Notes: generated from the letters alone by a model not told the origin. Positions 52,805 through 61,546 are shown, numbered from the stretch's first letter. The stretch: DNA of 64,000 bases from Yersinia kristensenii (GCF_900460525.1 NZ_UHIY01000001.1:4644939-4708938), one strand, 5' to 3'. Numbers and translations are program-made.

Positions 52805-53917
52805 TTATTTCGCGGCAGCAAGACGCCACTGTTTGATATAGTCCAGGCGCTTAGCCTGCTCCATATATTCCAAGAGACTTTCATCAACCGGGATAGGTTT
52901 GAGTGCCGCCCCCAGCTTTTTGGTCATACCGTCGATGTCATTGCTACCGTCGATATCATTGCGGATGGAGGGAATATCGGACTGATTAGCCAAAATATTT
53001 TGGCCTTTTTCCGATAACACATAGTTAAGCCACAGTTTGGCCGCATTATTATTGGCTGCATTTTTACTGATGAAAATGACGCGCGACAGCACCAGGGTGT
53101 AGTCCTGCGGGTAAGCAATCCCAAGAGAAGGGTCCGTTTTGGCTCGCGCTTCGGCGTAAGAACCGAGGAGATTGAAGCCAATCAAATTTTCGCCGGATGA
53201 CACTCTTTCCATCATAGTGCCAGTGGAGGATTGCACCGTCAGCCCCCCTTTGGCCATACCAGCCAATGTCGCGAAATAGTTAGGATCAGCTTTAAAATCT
53301 TGTACTGATAGCATGAATCCTAAACCTGACTTTTCAATGTCATAGGTGGTGACTTTCTTTTTGAATTTATCCGGCTGGCTGGCGATAAATTTTGCCAGGG
53401 CGGCGTGGGTGGTCGGGAAATCGGCTGGCGGTATCAGCCGTTTGTTATAAATAAATACCACCGGCTCGTAAGTGGTGCCATAGGCTTTATTTTTCCATAC
53501 CGCCCATGTAGGTAATTCTTGCTGTTCTGGCGAGAGATATTCCTGCGCATAATCGATAGCCAATTTCAGGGCGGTATCCATTGAGGAACTCCACACCACA
53601 TCACCACTGCCACTGCCCGATGCCTGTTCACTGATATAACGGTTGTATAGCTCGGTGCTGTTCATATCGTTATATTCAACTTTAATCCCCGGATAGGCGG
53701 CTTCAAACCCCTTAATCAGCGGGGCGGCAGCTTTAATATCCGTGGAGGCATACACCACCACTTTGCCCTCTTTTTGGGCACTTTCCACAATTTTTTGATA
53801 ATCAGCAGGGTAATAAACAGGGGGCTGCGCTGGAGATTGCGCTGCGGATTGAGCGGACACAAAGAAAGTCACCAGTGCCACTGCTTTGATCATAAACACT
53901 TTAATCTTCCATAACAT
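52805..53917 (-). CDS. ABC importer periplasmic binding protein, FbpA/AfuA-like
   Basis: The 370-residue binding protein has a signal peptide of about 24-28 residues (cleavage near SAQSAAQ). The type-II fold shows KEGKVVVYASTDIKAAAPLI near residue 55, YNDMNSTELYNRY near 82, and SGDVVWSSSMD near 105. I do not see the twin-tyrosine ferric site of FbpA, so an organic phosphate or sugar phosphate, as for AfuA, is as likely as iron. It heads the three-gene operon. The 53918-54170 region ahead of it is AT-rich without a clear Fur box. Confidence 0.88.
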   Translation of the reverse strand: MLWKIKVFMIKAVALVTFFVSAQSAAQSPAQPPVYYPADYQKIVESAQKEGKVVVYASTDIKAAAPLIKGFEAAYPGIKVEYNDMNSTELYNRYISEQASGSGSGDVVWSSSMDTALKLAIDYAQEYLSPEQQELPTWAVWKNKAYGTTYEPVVFIYNKRLIPPADFPTTHAALAKFIASQPDKFKKKVTTYDIEKSGLGFMLSVQDFKADPNYFATLAGMAKGGLTVQSSTGTMMERVSSGENLIGFNLLGSYAEARAKTDPSLGIAYPQDYTLVLSRVIFISKNAANNNAAKLWLNYVLSEKGQNILANQSDIPSIRNDIDGSNDIDGMTKKLGAALKPIPVDESLLEYMEQAKRLDYIKQWRLAAAK

Positions 53918-54170
53918 AGAATTAACTCCAATTTACATTTATGAAACCAATTACGAACATATATTCAATATCCATTAATTAGCAATGAAGTTAATTCTTT
54001 GTCTTCTTGTTTTGTGATAGTGCTCGTTTTTTAACCTTAACTTGGTGTAATTATCACTCAATAAAATTATCCACAATAATTAAAGTGGAATACAAAATGA
54101 GCCGATGAGAGAGTAAACTGCCACTTTGCTTGCCTGTTAAGGCATTCCGGAGTAGCGTGCTCATTGATAT

Positions 54171-54677
54171 ATGCCGTTTATGGGTCAACCACAGAGCAAA
54201 ACCATGAAGCACTCAATTGATTCGCTGAAAGAGTTGGGCCGTTATGATGATGCGGTGGCAATGGCGCAAAATTTACTGCGCAGCGACCCCGATAATGCCA
54301 GCCTGCTGTATAAGATTGCCTCACTGTATGATGTACAAGGGTTAGAGTTGCAAGCAATTCCCTTCTATCGCGCTGCTATCGAGCATAATCTGGCGGGGCA
54401 AGAGTTGCAGGAAGCGTATTTGGGGCTGGGTAGCACTTATCGGGCTCTGGGGTTATATCAAGAGTCGCTGGATACCTTTGACCGTGCGCTGGTGAGTTTC
54501 CCGCAGGCGAAAGAGATAACCTTGTTCCGGGCGATGACACTGTACAATCAGGGGGAAACCAAAGAAGCGGTCGCCACCTTATTGATATTGCTGGCTGAAA
54601 CCTCAAATCATCAGGACATCAGTCTCTACCAAAAAGCTATTCGCCAATATGCCGCTGACCTTGACCGGATTGGCTAA
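54171..54677 (+). CDS. Tetratricopeptide-repeat protein
   Basis: The 168-residue soluble protein is built from about four TPR units. Examples are GRYDDAVAMAQNLLRSDPDN near residue 23, SLLYKIASLYDVQGLELQA near 43, EAYLGLGSTYRALGLYQES near 80, and ITLFRAMTLYNQGETKEA near 115. It has no signal peptide and probably scaffolds protein contacts. Starts at 54171, 54180 and 54204 are all possible, none with a strong ribosome site. It is on the plus strand, divergent from the ABC operon and convergent with the toxin-immunity cassettes. I do not recognise a named gene. Confidence 0.75.
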   Translation: MPFMGQPQSKTMKHSIDSLKELGRYDDAVAMAQNLLRSDPDNASLLYKIASLYDVQGLELQAIPFYRAAIEHNLAGQELQEAYLGLGSTYRALGLYQESLDTFDRALVSFPQAKEITLFRAMTLYNQGETKEAVATLLILLAETSNHQDISLYQKAIRQYAADLDRIG

Positions 54678-54802
54678 AACTCTGGGTTGTATTTACGCCA
54701 TCATAACCATCTGAATTAAAAGCCTATTTTTTGTATTATGGACAAATATAAGCAGTACCAGAAAACAAAAAGGCCACGTGATTGTGGCCCTCCCGCGTAC
54801 CG

Positions 54803-54885
54803 AATTGCAGCATACTTACTCATTGTGACGATTATTTCAAATAGCACAAACTTTCTGATTTTGCATATTTTGTCGCCATTCCGGG
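54803..54885. repeat. 83-base exact repeat at the end of immunity gene A
   Basis: This segment is identical to 56967-57049. It covers the last codons and stop of each immunity gene plus about 30 bases beyond. It marks the left border of the duplicated cassette. Confidence 0.9.
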
Positions 54886-55266
54886 CATCGAACCAGTCGG
54901 GATCCCTCTGCATTGAGTAAAACCATTATTTTTAAGATAGGTACCGTATCCATAAGAAAAAACAAAAGAAATGATAAGAGAAAATAAAAAAGAAAAGATA
55001 ATTATTTTACCAACGGTCTTTTGTAAACTAATACTAGCCTGTTTCAGGTATACAAATAAATGATATGCCAGTACAAGTAAAGGACTCAAGAATAAAGGGC
55101 TTAGTAGTCCAACAAATAAGAACCGGTTAACAATAACTACATCTGGCCTATCAAGTAATGAAAATACATCCTCTACAGAAAGAGAAAATATAACCAAAGG
55201 TAATACAAGAAAAAAAGGAATCGATAAAAGTGATTTTAATCTAATTTTTATATTTATCCAGTTCAT
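54832..55266 (-). CDS. Probable membrane immunity protein A
   Basis: A 144-residue protein with three to four hydrophobic helices (about residues 14-30, 46-72, 85-108) and a periplasmic or cytosolic tail containing CRGIPTGSMPGMATKYAK. The start overlaps the toxin stop in TAATG, as expected for a toxin-immunity pair. I think it belongs to the DUF1240 group, but that is from memory. The last 17 residues are identical to those of the second immunity protein, while the rest differs strongly. It should protect the inner membrane against the adjacent PAAR toxin. Confidence 0.72.
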   Translation of the reverse strand: MNWINIKIRLKSLLSIPFFLVLPLVIFSLSVEDVFSLLDRPDVVIVNRFLFVGLLSPLFLSPLLVLAYHLFVYLKQASISLQKTVGKIIIFSFLFSLIISFVFSYGYGTYLKNNGFTQCRGIPTGSMPGMATKYAKSESLCYLK

Positions 55267-56564
55267 TACCAGCCCACCCTTACCAGCTCTGAAATATTTT
55301 GTCTGATATATTTCCGTACTTCATATTCAATAATCTCTTTTCCTTTATGTAGAACATTATCCGCATACATAGCACCGATATCCCATATATCGGCCTCAAG
55401 CTCTCTGGCTTTCTCAACAAATTCTTGTTGTGCGGATTCTATATACTCGACGAGTTTATCTGTAAAACCGAATTTTTTATCTAAATAATTTAAGCCAATA
55501 CTAACAACCAAGCCAACACCAACTACCACAACTAGATTTACTGCCACTCCCCCTGTTAATGCACCAACACCAACACCAGCACCCCATGCAATGGCAGAAC
55601 TAATCCCGATTTTAACAATATCGGTTGCTAAACTACCTATAAATTTAGTTAAGGATGTTTCATCGTTAATAATATAATCAACCGTTTTGAAAGCCGCAGC
55701 CACATAGAATGTTAATCGGGCTCCCTGTACAATTGAATTATTCAAACCATATTTACCAATGCCTAAATCAACAACCTTGGGATTTTTAGCCGCGAATACC
55801 GGAGCATTAAGTACTTTACGGATTCCTGGATATCCGGTTAATTTAATTAACTCAGTGCCTTTATGATTGATATACATTGTCGCCTGAATACCCAAACCAC
55901 CGAGATCAACAATAAGTTTTGATGTCGTGACCACATCCTTGATATTTGTTCCGTAGTTTACGACAACCTCACCTAATGGGCTTTGGGTAATATCAACCCA
56001 ACCTTTTTGATATGTTCCCCAATCGGCTAGTACTTCATAGGCTTCTTCTGCCGTCAGGAACATAATGTCTTGGTTATTGTTGCGTAATAAATCACGGACT
56101 TTTAAATCGGGCAAATCCCTTGTATTACGCAGTACTGGATAATCAGGTACAAATTCGGAGGGGGGCTTGTCGCCAGTAAGATACGGCGGTAGATTGGCTT
56201 TTTTGGCTGACTGGGCGAATTGCTGTGGCTCAGTTACCGGCGACTCTACCACTGAGCGAGAAGTGGCGGCTTGTTGCCCTCCTTGATAAGGGCCATGAGA
56301 CGCCCATGTTTGTGAGGGAATAAAAAAAGCTTTGCACGGGCAGGTTGAACGGCTATATAGCGTACTGGCGATATAATGCCCATGTACTATCTCGCCCGGA
56401 TGCCCTCCACCCACGCTGTAGCTGCCGGGGTGTTTCCCGCACGAGACTTTACTGCCATTCACAGCGACCGGGTTATTAGCAAATGTCCTCTCTGCCATCC
56501 CCTCATGTACTATCCCGCCACAGCTGGTTTTGTCACCTTTAACTATCCAGTAGCCAACTGACAT
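55266..56564 (-). CDS. PAAR-domain toxin A, probable T6SS membrane-active effector
   Basis: 432 residues. The N-terminal PAAR domain (about 1-95) has paired Cys/His motifs (SCGGIVHEG, VSCGKHPGS, STCPCKAF) and would cap a type VI secretion spike. A linker region follows (about 95-290, with TAEEAYEVLADWGTYQKG). The C-terminal tip (about 292-432) holds a Gly/Val-rich hydrophobic hairpin (318-361) and a charged helical tail. No nuclease or protease motif is seen, so pore formation in the target inner membrane is the best guess. Residues 1-291 are almost identical to toxin B. The ribosome site is AAGGAA. No other T6SS gene is in the window. Confidence 0.82.
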   Translation of the reverse strand: MSVGYWIVKGDKTSCGGIVHEGMAERTFANNPVAVNGSKVSCGKHPGSYSVGGGHPGEIVHGHYIASTLYSRSTCPCKAFFIPSQTWASHGPYQGGQQAATSRSVVESPVTEPQQFAQSAKKANLPPYLTGDKPPSEFVPDYPVLRNTRDLPDLKVRDLLRNNNQDIMFLTAEEAYEVLADWGTYQKGWVDITQSPLGEVVVNYGTNIKDVVTTSKLIVDLGGLGIQATMYINHKGTELIKLTGYPGIRKVLNAPVFAAKNPKVVDLGIGKYGLNNSIVQGARLTFYVAAAFKTVDYIINDETSLTKFIGSLATDIVKIGISSAIAWGAGVGVGALTGGVAVNLVVVVGVGLVVSIGLNYLDKKFGFTDKLVEYIESAQQEFVEKARELEADIWDIGAMYADNVLHKGKEIIEYEVRKYIRQNISELVRVGW

Positions 56565-56858
56565 TAAACTTATTCCTTGTTTTATATAACATCTCCATGG
56601 GCCGATTTTAGTCCTTTCGTGTTGATGAGTGTAATAATATTTGGATTAAGGGAAGATTTAATTTTTTTGGGTATATAACTCTAGCCTTCCCCGATCCTCT
56701 CCCCTCCCAATTAAGCACTTACCCCAGGATCCACGATTAATTCATAATGGGGATCAAAGTCGTAGCAACTTGCGTTATCATCGAAGTATCGAGTCAACAT
56801 TGATTCTTGGCGATCTAAACCATCACCAGATAGTTGTTGTTCTGAACTAACACGCACA
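55688..56858. repeat. 1.17-kb near-identical direct repeat (copy A)
   Basis: By eye it aligns with 57858-59028 at a constant offset of 2170 bases with only three mismatches (A-side positions 55791, 56269 and 56372). It covers the upstream recombinase fragment, the promoter region and codons 1-291 of the toxin. Identity drops sharply below 55688. Confidence 0.88.
56711..56858 (-). pseudogene. Truncated serine recombinase fragment, second copy
   Basis: The 148 bases repeat the frame at 58881-59028 and encode VRVSSEQQLSGDGLDRQ and onward to VDPGVSA and a stop. It lacks the first residues: an IS-like remnant starts directly at 56859 and no start codon is in frame. It shows that the recombinase piece was already part of the cassette when it was duplicated. 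Confidence 0.72.
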
Positions 56859-56965
56859 GAGCTTGATAACTATACATACGGCTATAATCATCAAGAAATC
56901 AAAGAAAAGCCTAAAGATCTGAGTCCGATAGATTATAGAATCTCAGACCAATTTAGCCGCTTAAC
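56859..56965 (+). pseudogene. C-terminal remnant of an IS3-type transposase
   Basis: From 56859 the plus strand encodes ELDNYTYGYNHQEIKEKP and then KDLSPIDYRISDQF before joining the repeated immunity-gene border. The pattern YNxxxxxxKxxxLSPxxYR is the usual C-terminus of IS3-family OrfB transposases. Only about 35 codons remain, and no complete inverted repeat is evident. It lies exactly at the joint of the two cassettes. Confidence 0.65.
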
Positions 56966-56966
56966 A

Positions 56967-57049
56967 AATTGCAGCATACTTACTCATTGTGACGATTATT
57001 TCAAATAGCACAAACTTTCTGATTTTGCATATTTTGTCGCCATTCCGGG
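56967..57049. repeat. 83-base exact repeat at the end of immunity gene B
   Basis: Identical copy of 54803-54885 at an offset of 2164 bases. It gives both immunity proteins the same C-terminal residues. Confidence 0.9.
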
Positions 57050-57436
57050 TAAAAAACCACCAGGAATTCCAGAGCAAACAACATAACTTTTATTATTTAA
57101 CATTTCTTTATAGTAAACCTTAAACCCTATTTGAGAAATTACACCCAAGACTATTGCAACAATCAAGAACCTTGTTGTAGTAGCTTGTATATGATTCGAA
57201 ACTCGTTTCCCCAGGAAAATAGGTTTACAAGATATAATAATTAAATAGATCAACACAAATGGCGTTATAACAATGGATGCCAATGAGTACAATGTAAAAA
57301 CAATCACATCAGGATAACTGAATAACATCCTAATTTCATCGAGAGATAAATACAGTACTGACACACAGATAGGAATAATTATAACTGAGATAAAGAAAAA
57401 CGCAAAAATGCGTATTTTCAATGTAAGTTTAATCAT
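56996..57436 (-). CDS. Probable membrane immunity protein B
   Basis: 146 residues from the ATG at 57436, which overlaps the toxin B stop in TAATG exactly as in cassette A; an ATG six bases earlier is also in frame. Hydrophobic helices lie at about residues 8-28, 42-65 and 82-102. The tail has CSGIPGGFLPGMATKYAK. Apart from the shared tail it differs from immunity A in most positions, with the same overall plan. That pattern is expected when each immunity protein matches only its own toxin. Confidence 0.72.
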   Translation of the reverse strand: MIKLTLKIRIFAFFFISVIIIPICVSVLYLSLDEIRMLFSYPDVIVFTLYSLASIVITPFVLIYLIIISCKPIFLGKRVSNHIQATTTRFLIVAIVLGVISQIGFKVYYKEMLNNKSYVVCSGIPGGFLPGMATKYAKSESLCYLK

Positions 57437-58734
57437 TACCATTCCTCTCTTAATAAGTCAGAGATGGATTTTTTAATATATTTTTTCAATTCAGCCTGAG
57501 TAAACTCGACACCTTTCCTTAGCAAATTGGATACTTCCATTTCCAGAATATCGATAAAACCATCTTGAATTTCGGTCGCTTTCGTTACAATTTCTTGTTG
57601 CGCAGATTCAAATAGTTCAACGACTTTATCCGTTATACCGAATTTTTTATCTAATACTCCCAAAAGATATACCGCACCAAAACCCACAAGAACAGATAGT
57701 ACAATAGGCATTGTCACTGAAGCTGTGAAGGCCATAATTACAGTACCAGTTCCCCCTGAAATTATTGATGATATCCCGATTTTAACAATATCGGTTGCTA
57801 AACTGCCGATAAATTTAGCTAAGGAGACTTCGTCATTAAGAATATAATCAAGCGTTCTGAAAGCCGCAGCCACATAGAATGTTAATCGGGCTCCCTGTAC
57901 AATTGAATTATTCAAACCATATTTACCAATGCCTAAATCAACAACCTTGGGATTTTTAGCTGCGAATACCGGAGCATTAAGTACTTTACGGATTCCTGGA
58001 TATCCGGTTAATTTAATTAACTCAGTGCCTTTATGATTGATATACATTGTCGCCTGAATACCCAAACCACCGAGATCAACAATAAGTTTTGATGTCGTGA
58101 CCACATCCTTGATATTTGTTCCGTAGTTTACGACAACCTCACCTAATGGGCTTTGGGTAATATCAACCCAACCTTTTTGATATGTTCCCCAATCGGCTAG
58201 TACTTCATAGGCTTCTTCTGCCGTCAGGAACATAATGTCTTGGTTATTGTTGCGTAATAAATCACGGACTTTTAAATCGGGCAAATCCCTTGTATTACGC
58301 AGTACTGGATAATCAGGTACAAATTCGGAGGGGGGCTTGTCGCCAGTAAGATACGGCGGTAGATTGGCTTTTTTGGCTGACTGGGCGAATTGCTGTGGCT
58401 CAGTTACCGGCGACTCTACCACTGAGCGAGAAGTGGCGACTTGTTGCCCTCCTTGATAAGGGCCATGAGACGCCCATGTTTGTGAGGGAATAAAAAAAGC
58501 TTTGCACGGGCAGGTTGAACGGCTATATAGCGTACTGGCGACATAATGCCCATGTACTATCTCGCCCGGATGCCCTCCACCCACGCTGTAGCTGCCGGGG
58601 TGTTTCCCGCACGAGACTTTACTGCCATTCACAGCGACCGGGTTATTAGCAAATGTCCTCTCTGCCATCCCCTCATGTACTATCCCGCCACAGCTGGTTT
58701 TGTCACCTTTAACTATCCAGTAGCCAACTGACAT
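57436..58734 (-). CDS. PAAR-domain toxin B, probable T6SS membrane-active effector
   Basis: 432 residues, the same length as toxin A. The PAAR and linker parts (1-291) differ from A at two residues only (HYV for HYI, QQV for QQA). The tip from about 292 on keeps the plan (hydrophobic hairpin, then KKFGITDKVVELFESAQQE and a helical tail) but is strongly diverged, for example GGTGTVIMAFTASVTMPIVL in place of the Gly/Val hairpin. Together with immunity B it forms the second cassette. Secretion would need a T6SS encoded elsewhere. Confidence 0.82.
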   Translation of the reverse strand: MSVGYWIVKGDKTSCGGIVHEGMAERTFANNPVAVNGSKVSCGKHPGSYSVGGGHPGEIVHGHYVASTLYSRSTCPCKAFFIPSQTWASHGPYQGGQQVATSRSVVESPVTEPQQFAQSAKKANLPPYLTGDKPPSEFVPDYPVLRNTRDLPDLKVRDLLRNNNQDIMFLTAEEAYEVLADWGTYQKGWVDITQSPLGEVVVNYGTNIKDVVTTSKLIVDLGGLGIQATMYINHKGTELIKLTGYPGIRKVLNAPVFAAKNPKVVDLGIGKYGLNNSIVQGARLTFYVAAAFRTLDYILNDEVSLAKFIGSLATDIVKIGISSIISGGTGTVIMAFTASVTMPIVLSVLVGFGAVYLLGVLDKKFGITDKVVELFESAQQEIVTKATEIQDGFIDILEMEVSNLLRKGVEFTQAELKKYIKKSISDLLREEW

Positions 58735-59028
58735 TAAACTTATTCCTTGTTTTATATAACATCTCCATGGGCCGATTTTAGTCCTTTCGTGTTGATGAGT
58801 GTAATAATATTTGGATTAAGGGAAGATTTAATTTTTTTGGGTATATAACTCTAGCCTTCCCCGATCCTCTCCCCTCCCAATTAAGCACTTACCCCAGGAT
58901 CCACGATTAATTCATAATGGGGATCAAAGTCGTAGCAACTTGCGTTATCATCGAAGTATCGAGTCAACATTGATTCTTGGCGATCTAAACCATCACCAGA
59001 TAGTTGTTGTTCTGAACTAACACGCACA
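57858..59028. repeat. 1.17-kb near-identical direct repeat (copy B)
   Basis: Partner of 55688-56858. The near-identity (three mismatches) contrasts with the divergence of the neighbouring toxin tips and immunity genes, which points to recent duplication or gene conversion of the flanks. Confidence 0.88.
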
Positions 59029-59048
59029 TATAGGTAACATTTTTTCAT
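58881..59048 (-). pseudogene. N-terminal fragment of a serine recombinase
   Basis: The frame from the ATG at 59048 has 55 codons. It begins [16 protein letters not shown] and continues SGDGLDRQESMLTRYF, ending VDPGVSA and stop. YVRVSSEQQ with GLDRQ is the signature around the catalytic serine of the resolvase/invertase family, and DPGVSA is where large serine recombinases normally continue. The other 400 or more residues are missing. It lies upstream of toxin B, and its start codon overlaps the divergent yffB start. It is probably a relic of the element that brought the cassette. Confidence 0.8.
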
Positions 59049-59475
59049 GTTCGATGATGCTCAAAAAAGTTTGTATAAAGTATATGGTATCAAAAATTGT
59101 GACACCATAAAAAAGGCCCGTCGCTGGCTGGAAGAGCAAGGTATTCCCTATCAGTTTCACGATTATCGCGCGGATGGATTGAGTGACGAGCAGTTGCAAG
59201 GTTTTATCGATAAACTCGGTTGGGAGCCGTTGCTAAACACCCGCGGTACCACCTGGCGCAAACTGCCGCAGGCGCAGCGCGATGCCATCACTGATGCGCA
59301 ATCGGCCAAATTACTGATGCTGGAACAGCCCGCTATCATCAAACGCCCGCTGCTGGAAGCCGCCAATGGCGAGATGCTATTGGGCTTCAAAATAGAAAGT
59401 TACCAACGATTTATTCAGCAACATCGGGGGCAACAAAATATGACCCATAACCAAAACGATATTGAGGTGCAATAA
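59047..59475 (+). CDS. yffB: ArsC/Spx-family protein YffB
   Basis: A thioredoxin-fold protein of the ArsC family, 142 residues. The single active-site Cys is in [16 protein letters not shown] near residue 18, and the conserved [12 protein letters not shown] is near 62. E. coli YffB binds glutathione, but its role is unresolved. The N-terminus ([11 protein letters not shown]) is longer than in E. coli, and the ribosome site AGGT is 11 bases away, so the start is less certain; the upstream DNA here is foreign cassette sequence. It is one base from dapE. Confidence 0.9.
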   Translation: MFDDAQKSLYKVYGIKNCDTIKKARRWLEEQGIPYQFHDYRADGLSDEQLQGFIDKLGWEPLLNTRGTTWRKLPQAQRDAITDAQSAKLLMLEQPAIIKRPLLEAANGEMLLGFKIESYQRFIQQHRGQQNMTHNQNDIEVQ

Positions 59476-59476
59476 C

Positions 59477-60604
59477 ATGATCTGTCCGGTAATCGACCTG
59501 GCCCAACAATTGATTAAACGCCCGTCGCTCAGCCCAAATGATGCGGGCTGCCAGGAGATCATGATTCAGCGCTTAGAGGCTATCGGCTTTACTGTTGAGC
59601 CGATGAATTTTGGCGATACCCTTAATTTCTGGGCCTGGCGTGGCGAAGGTAAAACACTGGCGTTTGCCGGCCATACCGATGTGGTTCCTACCGGTGATGA
59701 AAGCCACTGGAGCAGCCCGCCGTTTGAACCGACCATTCGCGACGGCATGCTGTATGGCCGGGGTGCTGCCGACATGAAAGGTTCGCTGGCGGCCATGGTG
59801 GTTGCGGCCGAGCGCTTTGTTGCCGCACATCCGAATCATCAAGGCCGGTTGGCTTTTATGATTACCTCCGATGAAGAAGCCAAAGCCATTAATGGCACAG
59901 TTAAAGTGGTTAATGCTCTAATGGCGCGTCATGAACGGCTGGATTATTGTCTGGTGGGTGAACCCTCCAGCACCGACCACGTCGGAGATGTGGTGAAAAA
60001 TGGCCGCCGCGGCTCGATCACCGCCAACTTGCATATCCACGGTGTTCAAGGGCACGTGGCTTATCCTCATCTGGCTGATAACCCAGTTCACCGCGCGATG
60101 CCCGCCCTGAATGAACTGGTTGCCACGCAATGGGATGAAGGCAATGAGTTTTTCCCAGCCACCAGTATGCAAATAGCCAATTTGCATGCCGGAACGGGCA
60201 GCAATAATGTGATCCCCGGTGAGTTCTATGTGCAGTTTAACTTCCGCTTCAGTACTGAACTGACTGATAGCATAATTAAGCAGCGGGTTGAAGCTTTGCT
60301 AGACCGCCATCAACTCAATTACACCCTCGAATGGGTGCTCTCCGGCCAACCATTCCTGACGCCCCGTGGCGCACTGGTGGATGCTGTGGTCAACGCCATC
60401 GAGCATTATACTGAAATCACACCACAGCTGTTGACCACCGGTGGCACCTCTGATGGTCGTTTTATTGCTTTAATGGGCGCGCAGGTGGTTGAGCTGGGGC
60501 CGGTCAATGCCACAATCCATAAAGTGAATGAATGCGTTCACGCCGCTGATTTACAACTGCTGAGCCGGATGTATCAGAGAATCATGGAGCAACTCATCGC
60601 ATGA
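59477..60604 (+). CDS. dapE: Succinyl-diaminopimelate desuccinylase
   Basis: A zinc enzyme of lysine and peptidoglycan precursor synthesis that splits N-succinyl-LL-diaminopimelate. It has 375 residues from the ATG at 59477 after GAGGTG. Metal and catalytic residues are His66 and Asp68 in GHTDVV, Asp in [10 protein letters not shown] near 100, the Glu pair in [10 protein letters not shown] near 134, and His in [10 protein letters not shown] near 349. It follows yffB directly and overlaps the next gene in ATGA. Confidence 0.97.
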   Translation: MICPVIDLAQQLIKRPSLSPNDAGCQEIMIQRLEAIGFTVEPMNFGDTLNFWAWRGEGKTLAFAGHTDVVPTGDESHWSSPPFEPTIRDGMLYGRGAADMKGSLAAMVVAAERFVAAHPNHQGRLAFMITSDEEAKAINGTVKVVNALMARHERLDYCLVGEPSSTDHVGDVVKNGRRGSITANLHIHGVQGHVAYPHLADNPVHRAMPALNELVATQWDEGNEFFPATSMQIANLHAGTGSNNVIPGEFYVQFNFRFSTELTDSIIKQRVEALLDRHQLNYTLEWVLSGQPFLTPRGALVDAVVNAIEHYTEITPQLLTTGGTSDGRFIALMGAQVVELGPVNATIHKVNECVHAADLQLLSRMYQRIMEQLIA

Positions 60605-61302
60605 CAGCCAATACATTGACACCACAGATGCTTACCGGGCGCTCAACGGAGCATTTAGTGGTGTTAACGGGCAATCACCGCTTGCAGCCAGCGGCTGTTG
60701 ATGCCTTTCGGGCCATGCAACAGGCGGCTAAAGTGGCGGGTTTGGATTTACAGCCAGCCAGCACTTTTCGCGATTTTGACCGCCAATTGGCTATCTGGAA
60801 TGGTAAATTTCGCGGCGAGCGGCCAGTATTAGATAAAGACAGCCAGCCGATAGACATTTCTCGGCTTGATGCCGCCGCCCGTTGCGAAGCTATTTTACAC
60901 TGGTCTGCTCTCCCAGGGGCCAGCCGCCACCATTGGGCAGTGATTTAGATATTTACGATCCATCACTGTTACCCATGGGGGAAAAACTGCAACTGGAGCC
61001 GTGGGAGTATCAAGCGGGTGGGTATTTTTATCAGCTAACTCAATGGCTTGATGCGCACATGGCTGAATTTGGTTTTTACCGACCTTTTAGCACAGACACC
61101 GGCGGTGTTGCCGCAGAGCCTTGGCACCTAAGTTACCACCCTCTGGGCGGTAACGGCGCAGCATTTACTGACACCAGCAATCCTGCTGGAAGCTTGGCAA
61201 TCACAAGATGTGGCGGGTAGTGAGTGGCTTTCCAGCCATTTACCCATGATTTTTTCACGATTTATAACTATACCCAATGAGTTTCAAGCGACAGAGGCTT
61301 GA
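60601..61302 (+). pseudogene. M15-family D-Ala-D-Ala carboxypeptidase gene with two frameshifts
   Basis: The ATG at 60601 overlaps the dapE stop. The total length of 702 bases equals 234 codons and would end at the TGA at 61300-61302. The frame breaks at GGG 60935-60937, where one more G would give RHHWGSDLDIYD. It is restored at GGG 61145-61147, where one G fewer would give LSYHPLAVTAQ and then WLSSHLPMIFSRF. Between them 69 codons are in another frame. The VanY/M15 zinc motifs SRHHWGSDLD and EPWHLSY are both present but in different frames. It is either a decayed gene or two homopolymer sequence errors. If intact, it would be a peptidoglycan carboxypeptidase. Confidence 0.85.
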
Positions 61303-61327
61303 TACATGGCGGGTAAAGGAACTTAAC

Positions 61328-61519
61328 ATGCATTGGCTAGCTGATTACTGGTGGGTGGTTCTTATCATACTTGTCGGCATGATCTTAAATGGCATCAAAG
61401 AGTTACGCCGTCTTGATCATAAGAAGTTTTTGAGCAATAAGCCGGAGATCCCTCCCCACCGCGACAATAATGCGCAGTGGGATGACGACGACTGGCCGGA
61501 TAAAGATAAGAAAAAATAA
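61328..61519 (+). CDS. ypfN: UPF0370 small membrane protein YpfN
   Basis: 63 residues from the ATG at 61328 ([17 protein letters not shown]), with AAAGGAA seven bases ahead. It has one N-terminal membrane helix (about 5-24), followed by a charged cytoplasmic tail with [20 protein letters not shown] and an acidic [12 protein letters not shown] end. It matches E. coli YpfN in sequence and place. Function unknown. Confidence 0.92.
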   Translation: MHWLADYWWVVLIILVGMILNGIKELRRLDHKKFLSNKPEIPPHRDNNAQWDDDDWPDKDKKK

Positions 61520-61546
61520 ATGGGTGGGGGCAGCGCTCCCCCTGGT

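Noticed and set aside
53918-54170. Fur box ahead of the FbpA-like gene
   Set aside because: No stretch in this AT-rich gap matches the 19-base Fur consensus well enough, so an iron role is not supported by regulation.
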